64,000 nucleotides of DNA from Chlamydiales bacterium (lineage in GTDB: Bacteria > Chlamydiota > Chlamydiia > Chlamydiales > Rhabdochlamydiaceae): the NCBI GenBank assembly GCA_016185065.1, contig JACPOL010000009.1:45136-109135 (forward strand), in the 5' to 3' direction. The notes beneath the pieces were generated by a model. It saw only the letters and a program-made list of their open reading frames with translations. It was not told the DNA's origin and made no database searches. This document shows positions 26,142-34,530 of the stretch, in pieces. The first letter of the stretch is position 1. Every line of letters begins with the position of its first letter. The translations under genes and the position numbers were made by a program.

Positions 26142-27179
26142 ATGAGTAAGAGGAAAATGAGAAGTGCTTTACTGCGAGTAGTTATTGTTCTTGTAATGTG
26201 GACAGGGGGAGAGCTCTTTGCTGACTCTACTGGTCTCCAGATGCAAAGAATGGATAGCGGTCTGCCGAACCTCTCCGATCGGCCGATAAAGCAGGATAGA
26301 AACATCGATGTTTTTGTAGATGCGCTCTACTGGCATACCAGTGAAACGATCGACTGGTCATTCACGATCGCACCAAATCACAATTTTGAACGAACCACTT
26401 ATAAGACAATCTCCTTCGGTTGGGATCCCGGCTTTCGTGTTGGCCTGGGTTATAATATGCACCACGACCAGTGGGACACCCAGATCGCCTATACCTGGTT
26501 TCAGACGCAGGCAAGGGATCATGTGAAAGGGGCAGTCACATCGGCGTTCCTAGCTGCTAGACTCTCTTTATTAGAGCCTTTTAAAACTGGGAAAGTGCGC
26601 TTTGATGTGCACTACAACATGTTCGACTGGGATTTGGGCAGGAGTTTCCTCGTTAGTAGATTCCTGTCTCTGCGACCCTTCATTGGTGTGAAAGGGGGCT
26701 GGATCAGTCAGAAAATTCACATGAAATGGACAACTCCGAATTTTCTGGGACTTGGCACTTTATATTTCGCTGACGAGAATGTGAAGAACAACTTCCGAGG
26801 AGGAGGCCCGAAAGGAGGCGTCAATGGGAAGTGGATTCTCGGAAGCGTGAACAGGCACGCTTTCAGCATCATCAGCAACTTCTCAGCAGCCTACATGTGG
26901 GGGCGCTGGACGCTGCGCGATGAGTTTGTCGATGTGCTTTTAACCCAGACTTCCATTCCTATGAAAGCTCGAAACTTTGGTGCGCTTATGTTTCAAGCAT
27001 TAATGGGCTTCGGTTGGGAGTTTAATTTTGACAAGAACCGCTCTCACTTCGCTCTGAAGTTGGGCTACGAGATCGAAGACTGGATGAGTCAATTTCAAGT
27101 CTTCTCAGATGCCTCTGGCACACAGAACTCAGATCTGGTCCTGCAGGGGCTCACTGCCGACCTGCGCTTAGACTTTTAA
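26142..27179 (+). CDS. Legionella/Chlamydia-type major outer membrane protein, paralogue 3
   Basis: The 345-residue protein follows paralogue 2 by ten bases and is probably co-transcribed. The signal peptide has a basic start (MSKRKMRSALLR) and ends near LFADS. Shared blocks are SFGWDPGFRVGLGYNM, HDQWDTQIAYTWFQT, FDWDLGRSFLVSRFLSLRPF and VKGGWISQKIH. It ends DLRLDF. It converges with the inverse autotransporter gene only ten bases away. Confidence 0.8.
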   Translation: MSKRKMRSALLRVVIVLVMWTGGELFADSTGLQMQRMDSGLPNLSDRPIKQDRNIDVFVDALYWHTSETIDWSFTIAPNHNFERTTYKTISFGWDPGFRVGLGYNMHHDQWDTQIAYTWFQTQARDHVKGAVTSAFLAARLSLLEPFKTGKVRFDVHYNMFDWDLGRSFLVSRFLSLRPFIGVKGGWISQKIHMKWTTPNFLGLGTLYFADENVKNNFRGGGPKGGVNGKWILGSVNRHAFSIISNFSAAYMWGRWTLRDEFVDVLLTQTSIPMKARNFGALMFQALMGFGWEFNFDKNRSHFALKLGYEIEDWMSQFQVFSDASGTQNSDLVLQGLTADLRLDF

Positions 27180-27188
27180 GATCTATTT

Positions 27189-29678
27189 TTATGGAGGGCA
27201 TAGGGCCCCGCTGGGGCAGGAGTCGACAGCGGTTATAACGCCTACCTCCGTAATCGTTCCTATGTTTACTGTATCGACGTTGCATGGGCTTAAATTAAAA
27301 GCACCGGTTCCTGGATTGCTAAGAGAATAACCAGGGTCAATACTGGTGCTGTTGCCTGTCAGTGTCAAACAAACAGTGGGATCTCCAGTGGTAAAAAGGC
27401 CCAGGGCAATGCTTGGGCTTGCATTACTTAAGAGGGTGTTGTTTGCGATTGTAGAGCGAAGGTTAACATAGGTATCCAGACTGATACCTGAGGCTGCATT
27501 CCCCCCTCCATTTTGGCAATTGCTGATCACGTTATTTGTGATATTCGCGGTCATATTTGTGAATTCATCAGAAAAGCAGAGGATTCCCGATCCTTCACAT
27601 CTCTCAATTGTGTTGTTCTCTGCAGTAAAATTTAGAGTAGAGCCTGCTTGAGAGAGAGCAATTGCATTTTGGCTGTTGCCAATATCAGTGATGGTGTTGC
27701 TGCTTATCGTAATATTTGCAGTTTGGAAAGGAGTCCCACCTATAATCGAGATTCCGTTGTCATTGAGCTCTGTTAAGGTGTTATTAGTCGCATTTAGAGA
27801 GAAGTTTGTGCACCCGCTTGCAAAAACTAGTGCAGAAGCACCATTATTTGACATGGTGTTTCCAGAGGCTGCGACGTTCAAATCTGTAATCGCCCCACTC
27901 GTGTGTATGTATAGGGAATCCGCACTGTTTCCAGAGAAGGTGTTTTCTACTAGATCTATGTTGCAACTGGTGACAGTGTTCCCATTTGCATTGAGCACAA
28001 TATTTGATCCAAGGGTTGATGCGGATCCCGTCCTGTTGTTGGTGAAGGTGTTCTTGATAAAGGTGAGCTCGGTAGCAGCTGTTCCATTGTAAGAGATATT
28101 TACAGAGCCGGTCTCATTATCGTTAAAGACGTTATTTTCAAAAGTGGCTGAAGTCGGAGCCGAATCAAGGGCAACTGCGATGGGCGGCTCAGATATCGAA
28201 GTCTGTCCCTGAAAAGTGTTGCTCGAAATGGCCAGCGTGGATGCGCCGTTTAGAACCAGATGAATTCCGTTGGTATTGTTCAAAAACTGATTGTTCATTA
28301 CAGATATCGAGGCGTCGTTAGAAAAGGTAGCCTCGATCGCAAAAGTATTCGTGTTTTCAAATGTACAAGAAGAGACCTCTAAGTTTTGAGAATCAGGCCC
28401 AAAAATGGCATCGTTCATTGAAGACGAGATGGTGAAACCGCTTATGACGTTATTAGACGCTAGAGTAATCGCATTACCATCTGTATCGATATTAGTATTC
28501 GTAATAATCGGCGAGGAGCTGCTTTGGGCGGGGATGGAGATCGTGCCTTGAGAAGTTTGTATCGAATGGCCAACTCCCGAACCCCAAAACTTCTGATCAG
28601 CTTTTAATAAGATCCCAGAATCCATCCCTGTCGTGGTGCCATTGCCAGGGAATACGTAGATGATATCTCCAGGCTTCGAATTGGCCTGTGCTAGAGCAAG
28701 TGTGGGGTAGGGACTTTCGTAGGTGCCGTCCGAGCTGCTTGTGTTTTCAACGAATACAAAAAAGAGAGGCTCTCCAGTTGCGGGATCGGTGGCTACAGCA
28801 TCCTTTTTTTCACGCCCAACAACGATGATCTCTTCTCTTCCAACAGGTTGAACCATTCTAGAGACAAGCGCACTTGCAAGCTCGCATGTGTTTCTACACC
28901 CCTTTTTGTTTACGCTAGATTTTTTTCCGAAGGGAATCGAAAGAGTAATCTGTCCCTGGAAGTTGTTGTGGAATCTCCTGTCGTAAGAGTCGCTGAGTTC
29001 TAAAGTAACGTAATCTTTGAAGGTGCCGCTAATGCGCGCCTTCCCACCCCAAGTATTGCCACCCACCTCTCCGATGTAGTAGTAGGGGCCGGCTGCTGTG
29101 TAGAAGTCAAACAGACGAGTCTTGCCAAAGTGAAACCCCACCTCCGCGTCGGCTCCTTTCATAGCGAACTGATATTTTCTAGAGAGAATCATGTGGTGAT
29201 CGGAAAAACGGTCGAATTTTGTGTGATAGGGAGATGTGATTTTTCTGCCCACAGGCAGGTAGCCGTTCATCCGGAAGTCCCAGAGCGTTCCCAGAGTTTC
29301 TAATCCTACCCCGATCTGATTGTAGCGCTGCCTTTTTGTGTTTCTGTAGTCGTAAAAGGCGTTTAGGCCATAGGCTCTGCATCCATAAACCCCTCTAATC
29401 CCAGTGCCCGCATTTGCTGCCCATTTTCCATTATCAAAGACGTGGCCTCTTGCATCCAAGAAGGGCATTACAGACCAGCGCTCAGGATCAGGAGCTAGAA
29501 AGGTTTCAAGAGTGGTGTAACCCTGCCTGTAACCTACTCCACCACCCTCAATGTGTCTGGCTGATAAGCGGTAGTGTTTTTTGCCGCTAGGGCAATCTTC
29601 CTGGGCAGAGTCCGCAAAAGCCGGGATGGTAAAACAGATTAGAGATCCTAGAGCTGCTCTAGTTAAAAAGGAGGTCAT
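27189..29678 (-). CDS. Inverse-autotransporter barrel with parallel beta-helix passenger
   Basis: An 829-residue surface protein. The signal peptide ends at IPAFADS. Residues about 28-255 resemble the intimin/invasin-type beta-barrel (GVGYRQGYTTLETFLAP, GIRGVYGCRAYGLNAFYDY, DFRMNGYLPVGRK). In this class the barrel is N-terminal and the passenger C-terminal. Residues about 300-800 form repeated Asn/Thr/Ser-rich turns such as ENNVFNDN and NTITDI, typical of right-handed parallel beta-helices. About 15 cysteines include one CPSGALCPP end. No C-terminal barrel exists. It is likely an adhesin; the function is inference. Confidence 0.75.
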   Translation of the reverse strand: MTSFLTRAALGSLICFTIPAFADSAQEDCPSGKKHYRLSARHIEGGGVGYRQGYTTLETFLAPDPERWSVMPFLDARGHVFDNGKWAANAGTGIRGVYGCRAYGLNAFYDYRNTKRQRYNQIGVGLETLGTLWDFRMNGYLPVGRKITSPYHTKFDRFSDHHMILSRKYQFAMKGADAEVGFHFGKTRLFDFYTAAGPYYYIGEVGGNTWGGKARISGTFKDYVTLELSDSYDRRFHNNFQGQITLSIPFGKKSSVNKKGCRNTCELASALVSRMVQPVGREEIIVVGREKKDAVATDPATGEPLFFVFVENTSSSDGTYESPYPTLALAQANSKPGDIIYVFPGNGTTTGMDSGILLKADQKFWGSGVGHSIQTSQGTISIPAQSSSSPIITNTNIDTDGNAITLASNNVISGFTISSSMNDAIFGPDSQNLEVSSCTFENTNTFAIEATFSNDASISVMNNQFLNNTNGIHLVLNGASTLAISSNTFQGQTSISEPPIAVALDSAPTSATFENNVFNDNETGSVNISYNGTAATELTFIKNTFTNNRTGSASTLGSNIVLNANGNTVTSCNIDLVENTFSGNSADSLYIHTSGAITDLNVAASGNTMSNNGASALVFASGCTNFSLNATNNTLTELNDNGISIIGGTPFQTANITISSNTITDIGNSQNAIALSQAGSTLNFTAENNTIERCEGSGILCFSDEFTNMTANITNNVISNCQNGGGNAASGISLDTYVNLRSTIANNTLLSNASPSIALGLFTTGDPTVCLTLTGNSTSIDPGYSLSNPGTGAFNLSPCNVDTVNIGTITEVGVITAVDSCPSGALCPP

Positions 29679-29791
29679 GCCTATTCCTGCAGAACGTTAT
29701 TTTCTGGTGAGAGTAGTATTTTTTTTATTTTTAGACACTTTTTTAAATGAGGCGTTTTGTGGAAAATGAGCCTATCTCAATCCGGAGGCGT

Positions 29792-30130
29792 ATGTTCGCA
29801 GTGATTTATCAAGGGTATTTGAAGGCTGGTCGCGAAAAGGAGTATCAGAACTTGTGGAACAAGATCGCTTCTTATTTTGTTGAGCACAGGGGTGCAATAG
29901 GCTCTTGCTTGCACCGCACATCTGATGGCCTATGGGTAGCATATTCCCGCTGGCCCGATAGAGCTACGCGCGACGCCTCTTGGCCTGGAGATAACGCTTT
30001 ATCAGAAGAGCTGCCTGACGAGATAAAAAGAGCTGTTTTAGACATTAAAGATTGCGTTGATCAAGAGAGAAAAATCCCCGAGATCTGTTTAGAAGTCGTT
30101 GAAGATCTTCTCTTGCAGCATAATATATAA
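29792..30130 (+). CDS. Small ABM-fold (antibiotic biosynthesis monooxygenase-like) protein
   Basis: A 112-residue protein. MFAVIYQGYLKAGREKEYQN and the later GAIGSCLHRTSDGLWVAYSR with RWPDRATRDASW match the ferredoxin-like dimeric ABM family, which includes small monooxygenases and heme-degrading proteins. ATG 29792 is chosen because GGAGG lies four bases upstream; an in-frame ATG at 29747 has no site. The reaction cannot be predicted. It is divergent from the inverse autotransporter. Confidence 0.65.
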   Translation: MFAVIYQGYLKAGREKEYQNLWNKIASYFVEHRGAIGSCLHRTSDGLWVAYSRWPDRATRDASWPGDNALSEELPDEIKRAVLDIKDCVDQERKIPEICLEVVEDLLLQHNI

Positions 30131-30255
30131 GTGGTTGTTGTCGTGTTGTCAAAAATATCTGCTTACAAAAACAAGTTTATTTGGGAATAGTTCTTCAAAG
30201 TAAGTAGTTGCTTAGAGTAAACTCTTTGAATTTTTCATATTTCAAAGGCGTTTTT

Positions 30256-31236
30256 ATGTCGGCAGTTTCAAGCTTAAAAAAGATGCGTTGTTCCGGTGAT
30301 GTTGAAAGCTCTCCTGCCGATCGGTGCACTGCTCTTCCATCTTCTCTTCTGATACACACACTTGGTCTTATCGGCATAAAAGCGTTGAGCCAGGATAAGA
30401 CACTGTCTGTGTGCCAAGCGTTTTATGCTGTGCGGACAGAAGTTTTCAATAGACAGGCGTTGACTGGAGCGAAGCAAACAGATGAGACTCTTTACGCGTG
30501 CACTATGTTTTCTAAGCGCTCTTTAAAGATACAGAGAAGCTACACTCAAATCCTAGATCTAATGTCAAACGTGCGCAAGGTGAAATTATGCGACCCAAGT
30601 AGGGCGATGCTGGATGGGGTCTTTAGCACGCAGAGGGCGTCGCAGCTTCTCTCTCTCGCAATTCAAGAGTCTCCATTAAATAGAACATTTTCCCGTATTC
30701 CTGAGGCGTGCCCTAACCTTCGAACTCTCAGCTTTTTTCATTGCAATGCGCTGCGCGATAAGTCGCTGCGCGATTTCACGAGCTTAAAAAGATTGCGGAG
30801 TATCACTTTTTTTTCTTGTTCTAACATCTCTGAAGAAGCGGCTAAAACTCTTTCAAAAATCCCTACTCTTACAGAAGTTTCGTTCGTACATTGTGTGAAC
30901 ATTACCCGCAAAGCTGTAAAAACCATTTTTGCGCTACCAAGCCTAACTTCCTTAGAGCTATCTATGCTGCCTGTGTCAGAAAATGAGGAGAGGTTAATCG
31001 CCAGAGAGATAGCGAAAAGAGGATCTAGAATAACGGATCTAAATTTGAGCCTTACTGGTCTCGGCCCAGAACATCTCCTTCCAATTGCTAGGGCATGCCA
31101 AGCGCTTCGTAAAATGGATCTTACCAGCTACGCGCACATTCCCGACCCGATAGGTCTTAAGGGTGCCATGGAAAGAGAAAACCCAAAGCTTGAGATACTT
31201 GGCTTAACGCCCGGCGCTACTTCTCAGCCGGTCTAA
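30256..31236 (+). CDS. F-box/LRR-like protein, candidate effector
   Basis: A 326-residue protein. Near the N-terminus, TALPSSLLIHTLGLIG followed by LSVCQAFYAV resembles an F-box. From about residue 150 there are leucine-rich repeats of the cysteine-containing type used in F-box proteins: CPNLRTLSFFHCNALRDKSL, LKRLRSITFFSCSNIS, LTEVSFVHCVNITRKAV and LTSLELSMLPVS. This layout mimics eukaryotic FBXL ubiquitin-ligase adaptors. ATG 30256 is preferred over TTG 30208. No signal peptide is seen, so delivery would be by a secretion system. It overlaps the next gene tail to tail by four bases. Confidence 0.65.
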   Translation: MSAVSSLKKMRCSGDVESSPADRCTALPSSLLIHTLGLIGIKALSQDKTLSVCQAFYAVRTEVFNRQALTGAKQTDETLYACTMFSKRSLKIQRSYTQILDLMSNVRKVKLCDPSRAMLDGVFSTQRASQLLSLAIQESPLNRTFSRIPEACPNLRTLSFFHCNALRDKSLRDFTSLKRLRSITFFSCSNISEEAAKTLSKIPTLTEVSFVHCVNITRKAVKTIFALPSLTSLELSMLPVSENEERLIAREIAKRGSRITDLNLSLTGLGPEHLLPIARACQALRKMDLTSYAHIPDPIGLKGAMERENPKLEILGLTPGATSQPV

Positions 31237-32318
31237 GCGCCAGTTGTTCTGCGCATGGTAACTTCTCCTTCAATGCGAACGATCTCCTCGGTCGAAAAAA
31301 ATGATCGAGATCGTGAGACCTTTCCGACGGAGTAGCTGGTATTAAGCTGCCAGCCAGCTGGGGGGATGATCACGCTCACATCATGGACCTGTTTAGGTGC
31401 ATTCATTACCATGCTCGCTACAGCTGGTGCAGCAGCAGGTGCAACCGCTCCAGTAACAGAGCACTTCCCAAGTGTAATTCTCTCAAGGTTTGGAGCAAGC
31501 GCTAGATGAGCAGAAAGCAGACCAAAATCCACAGTGCAGTCATCAAAGCTTAGCTCTCTAAGCCTTTGGTGTTGTACCGCCACAGAAGATGGAACTAGGG
31601 TGCTAAATTTGTTAAAAGCGCCGCCTGTCTGCTGTGAAAAATTAAAATTATGTAATTTAAGAGCTGTCAAAGCTGGAAGTTCTTTGAGAAGAGCTCTTAC
31701 ATCTATCTTCACCTTGATGCAGTTGATGGCAAGAGCGGTTAAATTCGGGAAGTTCTTTCTCAATATAGCGCACTCTTTTCTGCCTAGCGTTTCCGTGTCT
31801 TCTAAGTTTAGTGTTAAAGAAGTAACGGTTTTTGAAGTGATCTTGCTCGGGAAGGTGCAAAATTCAAGGGTTGTAGGCACTATCATGTCTTCACTTATCA
31901 GCTCTCCTATTGATTCATCAACATTGCGCTCAAAGGAGACCGCTTTAGGATTTAGAAGAGGGATTAAATGCATGAACTCTCTACCGTACGAAGCATTGTC
32001 AAACATGCTCGATCTGGATATGGTTTTCAGGTAAGGCCATCTGGCTTTTATGCGATCGCTAAGTGCAACCACTGTTGCAAATGGTTCTGGTACAGAGCTC
32101 TCAAACTGGCGCCTCAGAGCAAGCAGAGTGATTCCTGCGCGTTTATTGCTCCAAAAAAAGCAGGCCCTTGCTGCGCATCCTGTGTCTCTGGTCGGGCTTA
32201 GATATTGGAAAAATAGAACCACGAGAGCATCGGGCAGTCTGCCCAATCCTGTTTGTGGTGTTCTCTCTACTGCTACACACCGAACTTTTGCTGCTCTAGA
32301 AACTGCTGTTGAGGTCAT
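31233..32318 (-). CDS. F-box/LRR-like protein, candidate effector (convergent partner)
   Basis: A 361-residue protein. LGRLPDALVVLFFQYLSP then CAARACFFWSNKR near residue 25-60 is an F-box-like segment. Leu-rich units follow: FPNLTALAINCIKVKIDVR, LPALTALKLHNFNFS, QRLRELSFDDCTVDFG, APNLERITLGKCSV. An Ala/Pro-rich linker precedes the C-terminus. It is the same architecture as the gene it converges with, but only distantly similar, so the two are old paralogues or independent acquisitions. Host ubiquitin pathway targeting is inference. Confidence 0.6.
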   Translation of the reverse strand: MTSTAVSRAAKVRCVAVERTPQTGLGRLPDALVVLFFQYLSPTRDTGCAARACFFWSNKRAGITLLALRRQFESSVPEPFATVVALSDRIKARWPYLKTISRSSMFDNASYGREFMHLIPLLNPKAVSFERNVDESIGELISEDMIVPTTLEFCTFPSKITSKTVTSLTLNLEDTETLGRKECAILRKNFPNLTALAINCIKVKIDVRALLKELPALTALKLHNFNFSQQTGGAFNKFSTLVPSSVAVQHQRLRELSFDDCTVDFGLLSAHLALAPNLERITLGKCSVTGAVAPAAAPAVASMVMNAPKQVHDVSVIIPPAGWQLNTSYSVGKVSRSRSFFSTEEIVRIEGEVTMRRTTGA

Positions 32319-32378
32319 AAAATCTCCATTTTTAGGCGGAGATGTTAGCGGCTCCTCTAGAAAAATGAAAGGTATTTA

Positions 32379-32538
32379 GAGGGTATCTACGAAGTCAGAA
32401 ACTTTGATTTTTTAAGAGTTTTTGGTAGAATTTAAATTCTATTTTGCAGGACATACTTGAGAAAGTAGACCAAGAAAGAGAATTTAAAGTCTGCCGGAAA
32501 GACTAAAAAAGCATGTTGCTGCCTTTGTAGACACCCTC
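32379..32538. mobile_element. MITE-like element, 160 bp, with 24-bp terminal inverted repeats
   Basis: The left end GAGGGTATCTACGAAGTCAG and the reverse complement of the right end GAGGGTGTCTACAAAGGCAG match at 20 of 24 positions over the first 24 bases. A TTA triplet flanks both sides (32376-32378 and 32539-32541), as a target-site duplication would. The interior is AT-rich and encodes nothing. The right-hand TTA is also the stop codon, in reverse, of the small OMP gene. Most likely a non-autonomous derivative of an insertion sequence not present here. Confidence 0.75.
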
Positions 32539-33186
32539 TTAGAAGGCGTAACCTATGCCTACGCCAAAAGCGAAGCCCCCAACTTGAATCTCTCTAGTAT
32601 AAACATTTCTTTTTGAAGAGTGGGCGTGGATTCGTTTATAGGAGTACTCTCCGAAGACGTCCAGGAGTAGATGAGGAATCGGGAAGAAGTTAAATCCCGT
32701 GTTTACAAAGCCTCCCAAGCCATTGCTGTTTACATCTCTGTCAACGTAAGAGGAGGTGTTATCTTGGTGCACAAAGAAATATCTAGGGCCTACAGTGAAG
32801 TAGGCGTGTACTTGTGGGCAGATCTTAAGAACGGGTTTGAGTCCTAAACTCAAGGGGATCTCCCAGATCGACGTCCTCTGATGGTCGTTTAATGACCTGC
32901 CATGGCGCTCTAGGTACTCGATGCTGCCATAGACCTGCAGCCATCTCCACACGGGATAAGATCCGCTAAGTTGAAGATCCAATCCCCCGCGATCGTAGAT
33001 TTTGCGCATTTTGCTATCTGCAAAAAAGAAGTAGCCCACTTTGGCTTCTACGAGAGGGGGGATAGAGGAGGAGGCTTTTGAAAGGTTATCTGCTGAACCT
33101 GAACTGTCGCAGAATCCTTCTGTAAGAGCAGCTGAGAGTAGGGCGGAGATAAAAAGCCCTGTACGTACTGTTGAATATTTTTTCAT
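32539..33186 (-). CDS. Small outer-membrane beta-barrel protein
   Basis: A 215-residue exported protein. The signal peptide core RTGLFISALLSAALTEGF ends before CDSS. The mature part alternates polar and apolar residues in strands (VEAKVGYFFFADSKMRKIYD, LDVFGEYSYKRIHAH) and ends GFAFGVGIGYAF with a terminal Phe. This resembles the small barrels common in chlamydiae and Legionella. ATG 33186 follows GGAAC and gives a clean signal peptide. It lies 13 bases after the YVTN gene upstream, so is likely in that operon. Confidence 0.7.
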   Translation of the reverse strand: MKKYSTVRTGLFISALLSAALTEGFCDSSGSADNLSKASSSIPPLVEAKVGYFFFADSKMRKIYDRGGLDLQLSGSYPVWRWLQVYGSIEYLERHGRSLNDHQRTSIWEIPLSLGLKPVLKICPQVHAYFTVGPRYFFVHQDNTSSYVDRDVNSNGLGGFVNTGFNFFPIPHLLLDVFGEYSYKRIHAHSSKRNVYTREIQVGGFAFGVGIGYAF

Positions 33187-33199
33187 AGTTCCAATTTTT

Positions 33200-34459
33200 T
33201 TAATTAATTTGGATGGTAGCCGCTGGGCTCTCGCTGTTGGAGGCATTAAATGCAGTCACTGAGTAGCTGGTTGTCACACCTTTTTTTCTGTTGTGGTCTT
33301 CATATTCGAATGTAGAGGCGCTCAATGTCGCGATTTTGACGCCATTGCGATAAACAAAATAACCTGCAACCTGCGAACCAGATGCACTTGCTTCCCATTG
33401 CAGAAGATTGAACCGCTCGAATAACAAGCCAAAGTCATTTTTTTTCTGGTGCCCTGAAAGATTGTTAGGAGGCGACAGAGAGGTGCCTTCTCTAATCGCA
33501 ATCTCTTGAGGGAACAAGCCAACTGCAATTGGGGATCCAACGATAGTGTTCGTGCTAGTATCGATTGTAATGACGGTGTCATCTCCTCTAATCACTACAT
33601 AGGCCAGCAGGCCATCTGGTGTAAATGCAATTCCCTGAGGAGAACTACCTACGGAAGAAATTGTAGCGACGACTGTATTACTGCTCGTATTGATCACAGA
33701 TATGGACGCGCTGCCATTATTTGTCACATAAGCAAACTGCCCATTTGGTGTGACTGCAACACCTCTCGGGCTAGTGCCAACAGAAATTATTGCCGTAACT
33801 GCATTCGTGCTTGTGTCGATCACACTCACTGTAGCATCGCCAATATCAGTTACATAAGCAAATAGACCATTCGGAGTCACTGCAACTCCTATTGGACCAC
33901 TCCCAACAGCAGTTGTGGCAACTACTGCGTTCGTGCTTGTATTGATTACAGACACAGTATTGTCCACGCTGTTTGCGGCATAGACAAAAAGTCCGTTGGG
34001 ATTAGCCGCATCTCCAAATGGGGCAGTGCCGATTGGAACTGTCGCAATGACGGTGTTAGTCGCTGTATTGATAACAGAGACATTGTGACTAAAACTGAGG
34101 TTGTTGACTACATAGACAAATTGGCCGTTCGGAGTAATCGCAACTCCTACTGGACTGAAACCAACGGGAACCGTCGCGACTATGGTGTTGGAGCTCGTAT
34201 CGATCACAGAGACGTTATCATCGCCACCATTGGAGACATATACAAACTGCCCATTGGGAGTGACCGCAACTCCTTGAGGGGCATTGCCGACAGGAATAGT
34301 TGCAACAACAGTGTTGGAACTCGTGTCGATCACAGAAACGGTGTCGTCATTGTTGGTCACATACGCAAAATCGGCAAAGACCTGACTATTAAAAACCGAC
34401 AAAGTGAGGAGAAAAAGAGAGAAGGAACGATTTAAAGCGAGGCTTATCTTTTTGCTCAT
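33200..34459 (-). CDS. Exported YVTN beta-propeller protein with C-terminal FnIII-like domain (paralogue B)
   Basis: A 419-residue protein. The signal peptide SFSLFLLTLSVFNSQVFA is followed by seven blades of about 42 residues. Each carries FAYVTNNDDTVSVIDTSSNT, then VVATIPVG, then GVAVTPNGQF, the YVTN family pattern of archaeal and bacterial surface propellers. Residues about 325-419 form a fibronectin-III-like domain (WEASASGSQVAGYFVYRNG). ATG 34459 follows an AGGAG site. It is a near copy of the gene upstream; the C-terminal domain is almost identical at the DNA level. Confidence 0.8.
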   Translation of the reverse strand: MSKKISLALNRSFSLFLLTLSVFNSQVFADFAYVTNNDDTVSVIDTSSNTVVATIPVGNAPQGVAVTPNGQFVYVSNGGDDNVSVIDTSSNTIVATVPVGFSPVGVAITPNGQFVYVVNNLSFSHNVSVINTATNTVIATVPIGTAPFGDAANPNGLFVYAANSVDNTVSVINTSTNAVVATTAVGSGPIGVAVTPNGLFAYVTDIGDATVSVIDTSTNAVTAIISVGTSPRGVAVTPNGQFAYVTNNGSASISVINTSSNTVVATISSVGSSPQGIAFTPDGLLAYVVIRGDDTVITIDTSTNTIVGSPIAVGLFPQEIAIREGTSLSPPNNLSGHQKKNDFGLLFERFNLLQWEASASGSQVAGYFVYRNGVKIATLSASTFEYEDHNRKKGVTTSYSVTAFNASNSESPAATIQIN

Positions 34460-34530
34460 TGCTAACACTCTCCTGAAGAGCGAGTTGAAATGCGTTGTAT
34501 AGTTTGAATGCTAATAAGTTAGCAACGCTT

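Noticed and set aside
31534..32034. 166-codon plus-strand frame opposite the F-box/LRR-like gene
   Set aside because: It is antisense to a better-supported gene and has no ribosome site or recognisable motif.
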